A stretch of 64,000 nucleotides of DNA from JADJOY01 sp046331705 [NCBI: bacterium]. Lineage in GTDB: Bacteria > JADJOY01. The notes below the pieces were generated by a model. It was not told the origin of the DNA. It saw only the letters and a program-made list of their open reading frames with translations, and searched no databases. The translations under genes were made by a program, and so were the position numbers. Shown here piece after piece: positions 43,163 through 52,615 of this stretch; within the stretch, counting starts at the first letter, position 1, and every line of letters starts with the position of its first letter. Where the stretch lies: assembly GCA_046331705.1 (NCBI GenBank), contig JAXLQJ010000015.1, positions 74,790 through 138,789 of the forward strand, given 5' to 3'.

Positions 43163-45646
43163 TCAACGCGAGAGGTCGACCCTCCGCAGCCGCAGCGCGT
43201 TCGAGATCACCGAGAACGAGCTCAAGCTCATGGCCGCGGCTGCCAGCATCGGGCTCAAGAGCAAGCCCAGCCACGGATAGAGCACGCCTGCTGCCACCGG
43301 TATTCCCAGCGCGTTGTAGGCGAAGGCGAAGGCGAGGTTCTGGCGGATGTTGCGCATGGTCGCACGCGACAGCCGCAGCGCGCGCACGATTCCGCCGAGA
43401 TCGCCCTTCACCAGCGTGACTCCGGCGCTCTCGATCGCGACGTCGGTACCGGTTCCCATGGCGATGCCCACGTCGGCGGCCGCCAGCGCGGGCGCGTCGT
43501 TGATGCCATCGCCTGCCATGGCGACCACGCGGCCCGCAGCGCGCAACCGCGCGACGACGTCGGCCTTGCCGTCCGGCGCCACCTCGGCCTCGACGCGCTC
43601 GATGCCGAGGCGCCTTGCGATGGCGGTGGCGTTCACGCGCCGGTCGCCAGTGAGCATCAGGATCTCGATGCCTTCTCGGCGGAGGTTGCGGAGTGCGGCG
43701 GGCGTCGTGGCCTTGATGGGATCGGCGATGGCGATCAGCCCGCGCACGTCACCATCCGTGATCACGTAGACGACGGTGGCGCCTTCGCCCCGCAGTTGCT
43801 CGGCGCGCGCGGTCAGGTCGCCGGCATCTGCGCCCACACGCGCCAACATGCGCTCGTCGCCGACGGCGACGTTCACGCTGGCGGCTTCGCCCGTGACGCC
43901 TGCTCCCGGAATCGCCGCGAACGCGCGCACCGGTGCGACCGGGACGCCGCGTTCCTTGGCCGCGGCCACGATCGCTGCGGCGAGGGGATGCTCGCTCGCG
44001 CTCTCGAGCGCCGCCGCCCACGCCAGCACTTGGTCTTCGCCGTCGTCACCGTTGCTCGCGATCTCGGTCACCCGCGGCTTGCCCTCGGTGAGGGTGCCGG
44101 TCTTGTCGATCACCAGCGTGTCGATGCGCGCCAGGCGTTCGAGGGCCTCGGCGTTGCGGACCAGGATGCCGTTCGAGGCACCGCGGCCGGTCCCCACCAT
44201 GATCGACATCGGAGTCGCGAGTCCGAGGGCACACGGGCAAGCGATGATGAGCACCGACACGGCACTCACCAGGGCGTGAACGAGACGCGGCTCCGGACCG
44301 ATCGCGAGCCAAACCGCGAAGGCCACCAGCGCCGCCACCACCACGGCTGGCACGAACACCGCCGAGACCCGGTCGGCGATCTGCTGCACCGGCGCCCGGC
44401 TGCGTTGGGCCTCGCCGACGAGCCGCACGATCCGCGCGAGCAGCGTGTCGCTGCCCACGTGCTCGGCACGCATCACGAAGCTGCCGGTGGTGTTGAGGGT
44501 GCCGCCGGTGACACGATCGCCGCGTGCTTTCTCGACCGGGATGGCTTCGCCCGTCACCATCGATTCGTCGACGGCGCTGAGACCGTCGGCGACGACGCCG
44601 TCCACGGGCACGCGCTCGCCAGGGCGAACCCGCAGGAAATCCCCAGGCACGATGGTGGCGAGCGGCACATCGGCTTCGGACCCGCCGTCGTCCACGCGGC
44701 GGGCGATGGGCGGAGCGAGGTTCAAGAGCGCGCGGATCGCGTCGCCAGTACGGCGCCGCGCACGCAGCTCCAGCACTTGACCGAGCAGCACCAGGGTCAC
44801 GATCACCGCGGCGGATTCGAGGTAGATCGGCACCTGGCCGCCGTGACCCGTTCGCAGCGACTCGGGAAAGAGACCCGGCGCCACCAGTGCCAGCAGGCTC
44901 GTGCCGTAGGCCGCGCCGGTGCCGATGGCGATGAGCGTGAACATGTTGGCGGCGCGGTGGCGGAGCGAGACCCACGCGCGCTGGAAGAACGGCCAGCCGC
45001 ACCACAGCACCACGGGCGTGGCGAGGGCGAGCTCGAGCCAGCGTGCGAAAGGACTCGTGAGGGCGTGGGTGAGCGCCGGCACCATCTCGCCCATGGCGAT
45101 CGCGAACACCGGCAGCGTGAGCGCGGCAGCGACTCGCAATCGTCGCGTCATGTCCACGAGCTCGGGGTCGGGCGCTTCACTCACTGCGGCAACACGCGGC
45201 TCGAGCGCCATGCCGCAGATCGGGCAAGCGCCGGGCCGATCGGAGACCACCTCGGGATGCATCGGGCACACGTACTCGGTGCGGGTGGTGGGAGACGCGG
45301 GCTCGACGGGTTGCAGCGCCATTCCACATTTCGGGCACGTCGACGGGCCGACGCTGGTGATGCCCGGACACATCGGGCAGAAGTGCTCGCCCGAGCCTGC
45401 GACCGGCCCCGTGCTCGCCGCGACGGGCTCGGCGCCGTGGTGGTGCGCGTGGTCCTGGTGGGGCTCGTGCGCGGCGCCGTGCGCGCCGGGGCGGGCGTTG
45501 GCGCGCGCGAGCGCCCCTTCCGGATCTTCCTGGAACTTGTTCCGGCACCACTCGCTGCAGAACCAATAGGTGGTGCCGCCGTGGTCGTGGCGCAGCGTCG
45601 ACGTCGCGGGATCGACGTCCATGTCGCAGATCGGATCCTTGGCCAT
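43163..45646 (-). CDS. copA: Cu(+)-exporting P1B-type ATPase with YHS and heavy-metal-binding domains
   Basis: Predicted 827-aa pump. N-terminus: a YHS/TRASH domain ([28 protein letters not shown]), a His-rich linker, then two heavy-metal-binding modules ([20 protein letters not shown] and [20 protein letters not shown]). Core: CPC in [17 protein letters not shown], phosphorylation site [17 protein letters not shown] hinge, and [13 protein letters not shown] with [15 protein letters not shown], the TM7/TM8 residues that mark Cu(I) pumps. No classical HMA domain. A TACACT -10 box seven bases before the ATG suggests a leaderless mRNA. It lies 22 kb from the CusCBA genes. Confidence 0.93.
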   Translation of the reverse strand: MAKDPICDMDVDPATSTLRHDHGGTTYWFCSEWCRNKFQEDPEGALARANARPGAHGAAHEPHQDHAHHHGAEPVAASTGPVAGSGEHFCPMCPGITSVGPSTCPKCGMALQPVEPASPTTRTEYVCPMHPEVVSDRPGACPICGMALEPRVAAVSEAPDPELVDMTRRLRVAAALTLPVFAIAMGEMVPALTHALTSPFARWLELALATPVVLWCGWPFFQRAWVSLRHRAANMFTLIAIGTGAAYGTSLLALVAPGLFPESLRTGHGGQVPIYLESAAVIVTLVLLGQVLELRARRRTGDAIRALLNLAPPIARRVDDGGSEADVPLATIVPGDFLRVRPGERVPVDGVVADGLSAVDESMVTGEAIPVEKARGDRVTGGTLNTTGSFVMRAEHVGSDTLLARIVRLVGEAQRSRAPVQQIADRVSAVFVPAVVVAALVAFAVWLAIGPEPRLVHALVSAVSVLIIACPCALGLATPMSIMVGTGRGASNGILVRNAEALERLARIDTLVIDKTGTLTEGKPRVTEIASNGDDGEDQVLAWAAALESASEHPLAAAIVAAAKERGVPVAPVRAFAAIPGAGVTGEAASVNVAVGDERMLARVGADAGDLTARAEQLRGEGATVVYVITDGDVRGLIAIADPIKATTPAALRNLRREGIEILMLTGDRRVNATAIARRLGIERVEAEVAPDGKADVVARLRAAGRVVAMAGDGINDAPALAAADVGIAMGTGTDVAIESAGVTLVKGDLGGIVRALRLSRATMRNIRQNLAFAFAYNALGIPVAAGVLYPWLGLLLSPMLAAAAMSLSSFSVISNALRLRRVDLSR

Positions 45647-45969
45647 GGCACTCAGTGTAGTGGTTGCAGGCCAGGCCGCCGTCGAGCGGTGCTGCGATGG
45701 GTGGGACGGCGGTGGGTTCGTTGGCTGCGCGTACGTTCGTTGCACGATTCGTCTCCTCTTCTCGAATGGGGGTGCGGCGCCTCGGCAAGCGCCTTCGCCG
45801 GGGCTCGTGCAGGCAGACGCGCGAGCGTCCGGCGCCTTACAGCCGCGCATCGCGATCGCGCGCCGAACGATCGCCGCGCGATCTCCGCGCGCGGCATCCA
45901 TTGCGACGGATCGGAAAATGTGCCACCCCAAGGCGCTCGGCGATGGCATCCGCAGCGAGGAGCGAACCA
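45647..45969. promoter_or_regulatory. divergent intergenic region copA / F420 reductase
   Basis: 323 bp without a convincing gene. On the minus strand TACACT (45654-45659) precedes the copA ATG by seven bases. No Shine-Dalgarno sequence is evident for either gene; ACC-AATG leads into the reductase. No copper-regulator palindrome was identified with confidence. Confidence 0.4.
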
Positions 45970-46620
45970 ATGAAGATCGCGGTGTTGGGCGGGACGGGGA
46001 AGATCGGCTTCGGCCTCGCGATGCGCTGGGCGCGCGCCGGGGAGCACGTCACCATCGGCTCGCGTGCCGCCGAGAAGGCAGCGACGGCCGCCGCGGAAGC
46101 GACCGAGAAGGCGGGCGCCACGGTGCACGGCGCCGCGAATCGCGACGCGGCATCGGCCGCCGACGTGGTGGTGCTCGCGGTGCCGTACGAAGCGCAAGCC
46201 GGCACCCTCGCGGACGTGAAGGACGCCGTGCAAGGCAAGCTCTTCATCACGGCCGTGAACCCCGTGGATCCGGCGCGGCTCCACGTGGCCATCCTGCCGC
46301 CCGAGGGCTCGGCCACCGAGCAGGCGCAGCGCCAGCTCGGCGCCGGCGTGAAGGTCGTCGCCGCGTTCCAGACCGTGCCTTCGTTCGTGGCGCGGGAGTT
46401 CAAGATCCCCTACGAGGGCGACGTGCTGGTGTGCGGCGACGACGCCGGCGCCAAGGAGGCGACCCGCGCGCTGGTGGAGAAGGCGGGTTTTCGCGCGTTC
46501 GACGCGGGGCCGATCGCGAACGCGTACGTGGTCGAGGGGCTCGTCTCGCTCAGCCTGGCGATCAAGAAGGTGCATCCGTTGAAGCGGCTCGGCTTCCGCG
46601 TGGTGGGCGCGCCGACCTGA
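45970..46620 (+). CDS. npdG: NADPH-dependent F420 reductase
   Basis: Predicted 216-aa enzyme transferring hydride between NADP(H) and coenzyme F420 in the cytosol. The N-terminal Rossmann motif [20 protein letters not shown] is followed by [11 protein letters not shown], where Ser-Arg marks [33 protein letters not shown] and [15 protein letters not shown] are further family blocks. It lies 8 bp before the Rieske oxygenase gene. No F420 biosynthesis gene is in the window, so F420 use is inferred from this enzyme alone. Confidence 0.88.
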   Translation: MKIAVLGGTGKIGFGLAMRWARAGEHVTIGSRAAEKAATAAAEATEKAGATVHGAANRDAASAADVVVLAVPYEAQAGTLADVKDAVQGKLFITAVNPVDPARLHVAILPPEGSATEQAQRQLGAGVKVVAAFQTVPSFVAREFKIPYEGDVLVCGDDAGAKEATRALVEKAGFRAFDAGPIANAYVVEGLVSLSLAIKKVHPLKRLGFRVVGAPT

Positions 46621-46628
46621 GGCCCGCC

Positions 46629-47606
46629 GTGGACGGCGCCCAGCGCGAGTGGCCGCCGGGGTACTGGTACCCGATCCTCGACTCGCGCGCGCTGGGCTCG
46701 CGGCCGCTTCACCTCGAGCGTTTCGGCCGCGCGCTCGTGTTGTGGCGCGATCGCGCGGGCCGCGCCGTCGCGTTTCCCGCGGCGTGCCCGCATCGCGGCG
46801 CCGATCTCGGCCAGGGGCGGGTGGTCGAGGGTGCGCTCGAATGCCCGTTCCACGGCTTCCTGTGGGACGCGACGGGGCGTTGCGTTCGCGTTCCGTGTGA
46901 AGGCCGTGACGCGGTGATCTCTAAGCGCCTCGACGCCAAGCTGCTCCCGCTTCGCGAGGCGCACGACCTCCTCTGGCTCTGGTGGGGCGAGGAACGCGAC
47001 GCGCTACCGGACCCGCCCTGGTTCGACGGCCTGCCGGCGAGCTGCGCGGGCAGCTCCACCACGAGCTACGTCTGGCGCTTGTCGCTGGCGCGCATGATGG
47101 AGGCGGTGCTCGACCTGCACCATTTCCCCGTGCTTCATCGGCGCTGGTCGCTCGGCATCGGCCGGCGGCTCGATCCCTACCGGGCGCTTATCGAGGGCGA
47201 CGAGATCCGGGTCGAGGCGACGCTGCGTCCCGATCCCGCGGACCCGGCGGGCGGCACGAAGACCCAGGAGTTTCGGACCCGCATCGCGTTCCCGAGCGTG
47301 ATGCTCTCCGAGGTCCAGGTGCCGGTGCTGGTGGTGTGCTGCCCGATCGATCCCGAGCACGTGTGGCTTCATCTGCGTTTCTATCCGCGGCTCGGCGCGC
47401 CGCCCGTGCTCGGCGGGATCTTCTCGTGGCTGCTCATGTGGGCCGAGAAGCTCTTCATCTTCCCCGCCGACCTCGAGGTGATGCTCGCCACCGAGCCGCG
47501 TCGCGACGGCGCCGACGTCAACGTGCTGGTGCATTCGGACGGCGCGATCGCGCATTGGTACCGTCTGCGCGAGCGGGCGTTCGCCACCGCGGCGGCCCGA
47601 GACTGA
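46629..47606 (+). CDS. Rieske non-haem iron oxygenase
   Basis: Predicted 325-aa oxygenase alpha-type subunit. The Rieske [2Fe-2S] ligands are CPHRG (about residue 53) and CPFHGF (about residue 72). The mononuclear iron site is likely DLHHFPVLHR (about 167-176) with a later Asp. The start WPPGYWYPILDSRALG is common to ring-hydroxylating and demethylating Rieske enzymes. GTG 46629 follows the reductase stop by 8 bp. A hydrophobic C-terminal segment (GGIFSWLLMWAEKLFIF) suggests membrane association and a lipophilic substrate, perhaps a sterol or hopanoid-like compound; this is speculation. Confidence 0.85.
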   Translation: MDGAQREWPPGYWYPILDSRALGSRPLHLERFGRALVLWRDRAGRAVAFPAACPHRGADLGQGRVVEGALECPFHGFLWDATGRCVRVPCEGRDAVISKRLDAKLLPLREAHDLLWLWWGEERDALPDPPWFDGLPASCAGSSTTSYVWRLSLARMMEAVLDLHHFPVLHRRWSLGIGRRLDPYRALIEGDEIRVEATLRPDPADPAGGTKTQEFRTRIAFPSVMLSEVQVPVLVVCCPIDPEHVWLHLRFYPRLGAPPVLGGIFSWLLMWAEKLFIFPADLEVMLATEPRRDGADVNVLVHSDGAIAHWYRLRERAFATAAARD

Positions 47607-47644
47607 TCCGTCGGCTGCGCGCCGGCCGTCGCCGCGGTGCGCCG

Positions 47645-47665
47645 GGCGGCCGTTCCTCGGCCGCC
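47645..47665. terminator. GC hairpin between convergent genes
   Basis: GGCGGCCG at 47645-47652 pairs perfectly with CGGCCGCC at 47658-47665 around the loop TTCCT. There is no T tract on either side. Its location between the convergent Rieske and beta-propeller genes suggests termination. Confidence 0.4.
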
Positions 47666-47687
47666 GCGCGCGACGCTGCGCGCGGGA

Positions 47688-49199
47688 TCAGCGGCGCGGC
47701 GCGAGCGCCACGGCCGGATCCAGCGCGTAGACGCCGCAGCGCGATGCGGCGACCAGCGTCTTGCGCTCGCGATCGTAGAGCACCTCGCGGACCTTGCTGC
47801 CGATGTGGGCGCGCGCCTTCACCGCCCCCGAGCCGCCGTCGATGCGGCGCAGCTCGCCGGTGACGTAGTCGCCGACGACCACGTCGTTCCCGTCGATCCA
47901 GTCGAACCACCACGTGCCGTAGCCGACGGAGATCTCGCGCTCGAGCGCCAGGGTCTTGGCGCTGAGCACCGCGAGCCGCCCCGGGAACGAGACCGCCATC
48001 CAGATCTCGGCGCCCGACGGCGAGCGCACCACGTCGCGCGCCGGGAAGAGCCACTCGGCGGCGTAGACGCGCTCGAGCCCGTCGTACGACATCGCTTGCC
48101 ACGTGCAGGTCGCGGACGCGTTGCCCACCACCACCACGCCAGCGTCGGGCAGCGGCACGATGTGGGACGGCGCGCAGTTGTCGGGAAGGCAGGCCTGGCT
48201 CTTCTGCGTGTCGGGGTACACCGTGCGCAGCTCCGCGGCGCTCGGCATGGGGGCCGCGACGTGGCCGTCGACGCGCTCGAGCGTGCGCGGGTCGATGGCC
48301 GCGACACAGCCCGGCTCGCCCTCGTGGCCGACCAAGAGCCTCCCCGCGCGCTCGTCCCAGGCGAGCCCGAGCGGGCGCGTGAGCGGCACCTCGCCGCGGG
48401 CCTCGAAGGTCGCGCGATCGACGAATCGCACCACGTCCCGGCCCAGCACGGAGACCGCGACGAGGTCGGTGCCGGGTATCGCGAGCGCCTCGACGGCGGG
48501 GCGATCCACGAGCACGCGCCGATCGGCGGGGTGGTCGGGGTCGAGGCGGATGACCGCGTGTCGCAAGCCCAACGCCACCTCCGGCCCGCACGCGACCAGC
48601 AAGGTGCGATCGACGGGATCGAGGGTGATGACGCGCACCACCTGGCATTCGGAGTCGAGCAACGGATCCGGGCTCGGACGTCCGGCCGCGGGCTCGAAGA
48701 GCAGCAGCGGGCGTACGCCGGCTTGCGACGGCACCTCGCTGCACGAGGTCCCCATCCAGCCGGCGTAGGCGCACACGTTGATCGCCAGCGAGACCGCGAA
48801 GGTGGACGATAGCGCGCGGATCGGGCTCGGGAGCCAGCTCGGCGCGCGCGTGATCGCCACCACGATCCACACGGCGGCGAGCGCGGCAGCGACCGTGAGC
48901 GGCACGGGCTCGATGTGCAGCGCCGACCAGATCCCAGGACCCTGGCTCAGCGCCATCACGATGCGATGGACGGAGACGTACCAGGCCATCCAGCGTGCGA
49001 CGCCAGGCTTGCGCGCGGCGCCGAACCCGCCCAGCCGATCGAGCGCCACGACGCTCGCGACGTCGAGGGCGGTGATGAGCGCCATGCCGACGAGCAGCCC
49101 GCCGCCGCCGAAGAGCGCTGCAGCGAGCGGGAACCAATGCCAAAGTCCGGTCTCGGCGACGAGCGCCAATCCGCGAAGCACGCGCACGCGCCGAACCAT
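47688..49199 (-). CDS. membrane protein with C-terminal beta-propeller-like domain
   Basis: Predicted 503-aa protein. Five hydrophobic segments fill residues 10-165. The rest is a soluble beta-rich domain with repeated strand pairs such as VEALAIPGTDLVAVSVLGRD, LGLAWDERAGRLLVGHEGEP and IWMAVSFPGRLAVLSAKTLA, spaced about 45 residues apart as in propeller blades. Cysteines (SQACLPDNCAPSH) may form a disulfide, placing the domain in the periplasm. No named family is recognised. Confidence 0.6.
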   Translation of the reverse strand: MVRRVRVLRGLALVAETGLWHWFPLAAALFGGGGLLVGMALITALDVASVVALDRLGGFGAARKPGVARWMAWYVSVHRIVMALSQGPGIWSALHIEPVPLTVAAALAAVWIVVAITRAPSWLPSPIRALSSTFAVSLAINVCAYAGWMGTSCSEVPSQAGVRPLLLFEPAAGRPSPDPLLDSECQVVRVITLDPVDRTLLVACGPEVALGLRHAVIRLDPDHPADRRVLVDRPAVEALAIPGTDLVAVSVLGRDVVRFVDRATFEARGEVPLTRPLGLAWDERAGRLLVGHEGEPGCVAAIDPRTLERVDGHVAAPMPSAAELRTVYPDTQKSQACLPDNCAPSHIVPLPDAGVVVVGNASATCTWQAMSYDGLERVYAAEWLFPARDVVRSPSGAEIWMAVSFPGRLAVLSAKTLALEREISVGYGTWWFDWIDGNDVVVGDYVTGELRRIDGGSGAVKARAHIGSKVREVLYDRERKTLVAASRCGVYALDPAVALAPRR

Positions 49200-49584
49200 A
49201 CCAGCGCCTTCGCCGTGATCCAGGCCGCGTTCGCGAGCCCGCTCTCGCGAGGAGCCGCCGACCCTGGGCGGCGCTTCGCTCGTGGCGCGGCGTCACGCGG
49301 CATCGAGTCGCGTCGAGCTGCGCGTGGATCTACCGTCGAGCTGCGTTGCGACACCGCGCGCCGCTGGGCTAGCATCGCGCCCGACCCCCGTGAACGCGCG
49401 TCGCCGTGGCGGCCCATGCGCACCTCGCCTGCCAAACGACCTTCGACGACTCGGTGCTGCCTTGGACGCGGTGTCGCCGTGACTCCGCGCTCGAACGCGC
49501 GGCAGGCCGCCGCGCGCTCGTCGCGACGTGCTCACGGACCGAGCGCACCCCACCGTGACGGGTGATCCGCAGAGGCGGCGCTCG
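49200..49584. other. divergent intergenic region, no gene seen
   Basis: 385 bp between divergent genes. Short frames exist on both strands, but none has a convincing start, codon pattern or family likeness. The acyltransferase frame can be opened further upstream (49528), and part of this stretch might be coding if that start is used. Confidence 0.4.
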
Positions 49585-50196
49585 ATGTCCTTCGCGCACC
49601 TGCTCCGGTCCAAGATCGCCGAGCGCGGCTGGCGCGCGATCCTCAAGTACCTCGTCTTGAATCCGCTCGAGATGGCGGCGCGCTGGATTCCGTACTCGCC
49701 GATGCGCGTCGCGGTGATCCGCGCTCTCGGCGCGAACATCGACTTCAGCGTGATGCTCTATCCGGTCGAGTTCCTGAACATCGACATCGGCAGCTTCCGG
49801 AACCTCACGATCGGCCCGTACTGCCACATCAACAGCCGCGTCATGATCGATCTGCGCGGCCCCGTGACGATCGGCGAGCGGGTGAGCATCGGCGCCGGCA
49901 CCACGATCCTCTCGCACGAAGCGGCGCCGCCGCTCTCGCCCATGGCCGACTACATCCCGGAGCGCGTGGCCGGCGTCACGATCGAGCGGGGCGCCTACAT
50001 CGGCGCGGGCGCGATCGTGCTGTGCGGCATCACGATCGGCGAGATGGCGGTGGTGGGGGCCGGCGCCGTGGTCACGCGCGACGTGCCGCCGTACACCGTC
50101 GTGGGCGGCGTGCCGGCGCGGGTGCTCGAGCGGCTCGACCCGGCGACCAAGCGTTTCGTGCCGGTGCTGGCGTCGCGCCCCGGACGCGCGGCCTGA
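49585..50196 (+). CDS. left-handed beta-helix (hexapeptide repeat) acyltransferase
   Basis: Predicted 203-aa enzyme. After a helical N-terminus come hexapeptide turns: IGPYCHINSRVMIDLRGPVT, IGERVSIGAGTTILSH, then IERGAYIGAGAIVLCGITIG and GAGAVVTRDVPPYTVVGGVP. The catalytic His is likely in LSHEAA. This pattern is that of WcaF/NodL/LacA-type O-acetyltransferases using acetyl-CoA on sugars. Start ATG 49585 is chosen from the MSFAHLL beginning; an in-frame start at 49528 cannot be excluded. Confidence 0.85.
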   Translation: MSFAHLLRSKIAERGWRAILKYLVLNPLEMAARWIPYSPMRVAVIRALGANIDFSVMLYPVEFLNIDIGSFRNLTIGPYCHINSRVMIDLRGPVTIGERVSIGAGTTILSHEAAPPLSPMADYIPERVAGVTIERGAYIGAGAIVLCGITIGEMAVVGAGAVVTRDVPPYTVVGGVPARVLERLDPATKRFVPVLASRPGRAA

Positions 50197-50233
50197 CGCC
50201 GGATCATCGGCGACGGCGTGCCGCTCGACCCGC

Positions 50234-51709
50234 TCACGCAGGTTGCGCGGCGCCGAGCAGCACCGGCGTCGGTGCTTGGTGCTGCCCGCTGCCGAAACCG
50301 TACGGCCGATTGGTGAGCAGCGAGAGCAGCTGCGTGAGGCCGTTGAGCAGCGAGCGCGCCGGAACGCGCCTCAAGATCCGCACCAGCCGCCGCGGATGGA
50401 AATAGAACCGCAGGTAGCTCGCGCGGATGAGCTTGCTCAGCGGATAGCCGTAGGCGCGCTCGTACCAGGATTCGGCGTTGTGGTAGTCGCTCGTCTCGGG
50501 GAGCGCCTCGAGGGCGGCGGGATGCTCCCGCATCGCCAGCTCGTAGAGCCCCGTGCCTTTCTGCGGCGAGGGCGTGAAGAAGTAACCGAAGGTGAGACGG
50601 CTCGCGAGCGCCAGCCGAACGGTACGCTCGATCTCCTCGCGGGTCTCGGTCGGGAAGCCGAGCATGAAGAAGCCGCGCACCATCATCCCGCGCCGATCGG
50701 CTTGCTCGATGGCCCACAGCGTCTTGTCGATGTCGAGGTGCTTCTCGACCAGCGTCTGCACGCGCGGGCTGGCGGTCTCGATGGCCACCGACATCGAATA
50801 GGTGCCGCCGGCGGCGAGCGCGTCCAGCACCGGCTCGTCGAGGATGTCGGCGCGCAGCCCCCCCGGCATGGCGAAGTGGAGCCGTCCCGGCCAGCGCTCC
50901 GCGGATCCGTACATGATCTTCTTGAGCCGCGGGCGATGGAGATTGAAGATGTCGTCGACGATCTGGAGCTCGTCCACGCCGAACGCCTCGTGAAGCCATG
51001 CGATCTCGCCGAGCACGTGCTCGGCGCTGCGATGCCGGAACTTCTTGCCGAACACGTCGTGGCAATAACTGCACTTGTACGGACAACCGCGTGAAGTGAA
51101 GAGCGGGGCGTAGCGGCGCCCCTTGAGCATGCTGTTGATGTTGGGCAAACGCGCGTAGTGATCGAAGTCGACGAGGTCCCACGCGGGGTAGGGAAGCGCG
51201 TCGAGGTCGCGCACGGTGTCGGCGCCGTTCGGCACGTGCGTCTCGCCGTCCGAGCGCCGATACGCGAGACCGGCGAGGTCGGTGCCGAGCGGCGTGCCGC
51301 CGAAGTGGCGTGCCAGCGCTTCCGGGAAGACGTGCTCGCCTTCGCCGTCGACGGCCCAATCGAAGCGCGACGCATCCAGCACCTCGGCGAGCCGACGGTG
51401 CGGATACGGCCCGCCGAGCACGGCGAGCACGCGTGGGTCGTGGGCCTTGACCGCGGCGGCGATGGCCCGTGCGTTCGGCGCCTCGGCGTTGAGCGCCGAG
51501 ACCGCGACCACGTGCGGGCGCTCGCGAGCGAGCTCGCCGGCCAGCCAATCGACGCCGAGCCCGTAGGCATCCATGTCCACGGCGCGCACGGCCATCTCGC
51601 GGCCGAAACGTTGCCGCAGCACCGCGGCGATCTGGAGCAGGCCGAGCGGTGGACCGATGATCTTGCTGACGAGCGATTGCGGAGGCTTGAGCAGCAGGAC
51701 GCGCAACAT
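50234..51709 (-). CDS. B12-binding radical SAM protein
   Basis: Predicted 491-aa enzyme. The cobalamin-binding domain (residues about 1-140) has VLLLKPPQSLVSKIIGPPLG at the start and VLAVLGGPYPHR. The radical SAM barrel carries SRGCPYKCSYCHDVFGKKF, with the CxxxCxxC iron-sulfur motif, then ELQIVDDIFNLHRPR and GYFFTPSPQKGTGLYELA. Such proteins perform methylations or rearrangements in lipid, hopanoid and natural-product pathways. It ends convergent with the acyltransferase gene; no partner pathway can be named. Confidence 0.88.
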   Translation of the reverse strand: MLRVLLLKPPQSLVSKIIGPPLGLLQIAAVLRQRFGREMAVRAVDMDAYGLGVDWLAGELARERPHVVAVSALNAEAPNARAIAAAVKAHDPRVLAVLGGPYPHRRLAEVLDASRFDWAVDGEGEHVFPEALARHFGGTPLGTDLAGLAYRRSDGETHVPNGADTVRDLDALPYPAWDLVDFDHYARLPNINSMLKGRRYAPLFTSRGCPYKCSYCHDVFGKKFRHRSAEHVLGEIAWLHEAFGVDELQIVDDIFNLHRPRLKKIMYGSAERWPGRLHFAMPGGLRADILDEPVLDALAAGGTYSMSVAIETASPRVQTLVEKHLDIDKTLWAIEQADRRGMMVRGFFMLGFPTETREEIERTVRLALASRLTFGYFFTPSPQKGTGLYELAMREHPAALEALPETSDYHNAESWYERAYGYPLSKLIRASYLRFYFHPRRLVRILRRVPARSLLNGLTQLLSLLTNRPYGFGSGQHQAPTPVLLGAAQPA

Positions 51710-51928
51710 CGTGTCGGCTCGCGCGCGAAGGGGCGGTGGGGATTCGTGCCGAGTCGGCGGTCTCGAGAGCCGCGCGGCGATTCGTTCGCGGCGCCGGCTT
51801 CCGACGAAAAGCTTATAGCACGCGACCGCGGGCACCCCGTGAGCGCCGTCCCCGTCCACCCGCCGGCGCGCGGGGCACGCGAGCGCGGTTGCGCGATCGG
51901 GCGCGGCGGGCCATTCTCCGGCAACACC

Positions 51929-52615
51929 ATGAAGCGCGGCCACCCTTTCTTCATCTCGTTCGAGGGTGGCGAAGGCGCCGGCAAGACGACCCAGATCGGG
52001 TTGCTCGCCGCGCGCCTGCGATCGCAAGGGCGGGTCGTGACCGAGACCCGGGAGCCCGGCGGAGGCTCGCTCGGGATGCCGATCCGTCGGCTCTTGCTCG
52101 ACGCACGCAACCAGGGATTGGACGCGATGGCGGAGCTCATGCTCATCGAAGCGCAGCGCGCGCAGCACGTTCGCGACGTCATCCGGCCCGCGCTGGCGGC
52201 AGGACACGTCGTGCTCACGGATCGCTACACCGACTCCACGACCGCGTACCAGGGCGGCGGGCGAAGGCTCGACCGCAAGCTCGTCGAGTCGCTGAATCAC
52301 GCGGCGACGGGCGGGCTGGCGCCGGACCTGACGCTCTTGCTCGACGTGCCGATCGAGCGCGGGCTCACCCGCGCTCGCGCCCGCAACGCCGGATCGTCGC
52401 GCAGCGAGCGCGAGGGTCGCTTCGAGGCCGAGGCGCTCGCGTTCCATCGGCGCGTGCGGCGCGAGTTCCAGCGACTCGCGCGCACCGAGCCGCGCCGCTT
52501 CCAGGTGGTTCGCGCGGACCGCTCGATCGAGGACGTGGCGGCTGCCATCGGCGGGATCGTCGAGGATCGGCTCGCCCAGCGACCGCGGTCCGTCCGCGCG
52601 AGGACGCGGTCATGA
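51929..52615 (+). CDS. tmk: thymidylate kinase
   Basis: Predicted 228-aa dTMP kinase. P-loop FEGGEGAGKTTQ, substrate motif TREPGG, and TDRYTDSTTAYQGGGRRLD with the catalytic DR pair are all present. LID residues (GLTRARARNAGSSRSERE) place Arg outside the P-loop. It phosphorylates dTMP to dTDP for DNA synthesis. The ATGA overlap with ricT is direct, whereas many bacteria have holB between them. Confidence 0.95.
   Translation: MKRGHPFFISFEGGEGAGKTTQIGLLAARLRSQGRVVTETREPGGGSLGMPIRRLLLDARNQGLDAMAELMLIEAQRAQHVRDVIRPALAAGHVVLTDRYTDSTTAYQGGGRRLDRKLVESLNHAATGGLAPDLTLLLDVPIERGLTRARARNAGSSRSEREGRFEAEALAFHRRVRREFQRLARTEPRRFQVVRADRSIEDVAAAIGGIVEDRLAQRPRSVRARTRS

Noticed and set aside
50197-50233. Possible terminator hairpin between the acyltransferase and radical SAM genes
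   Set aside because: Only short, imperfect arms were found and there is no T tract.
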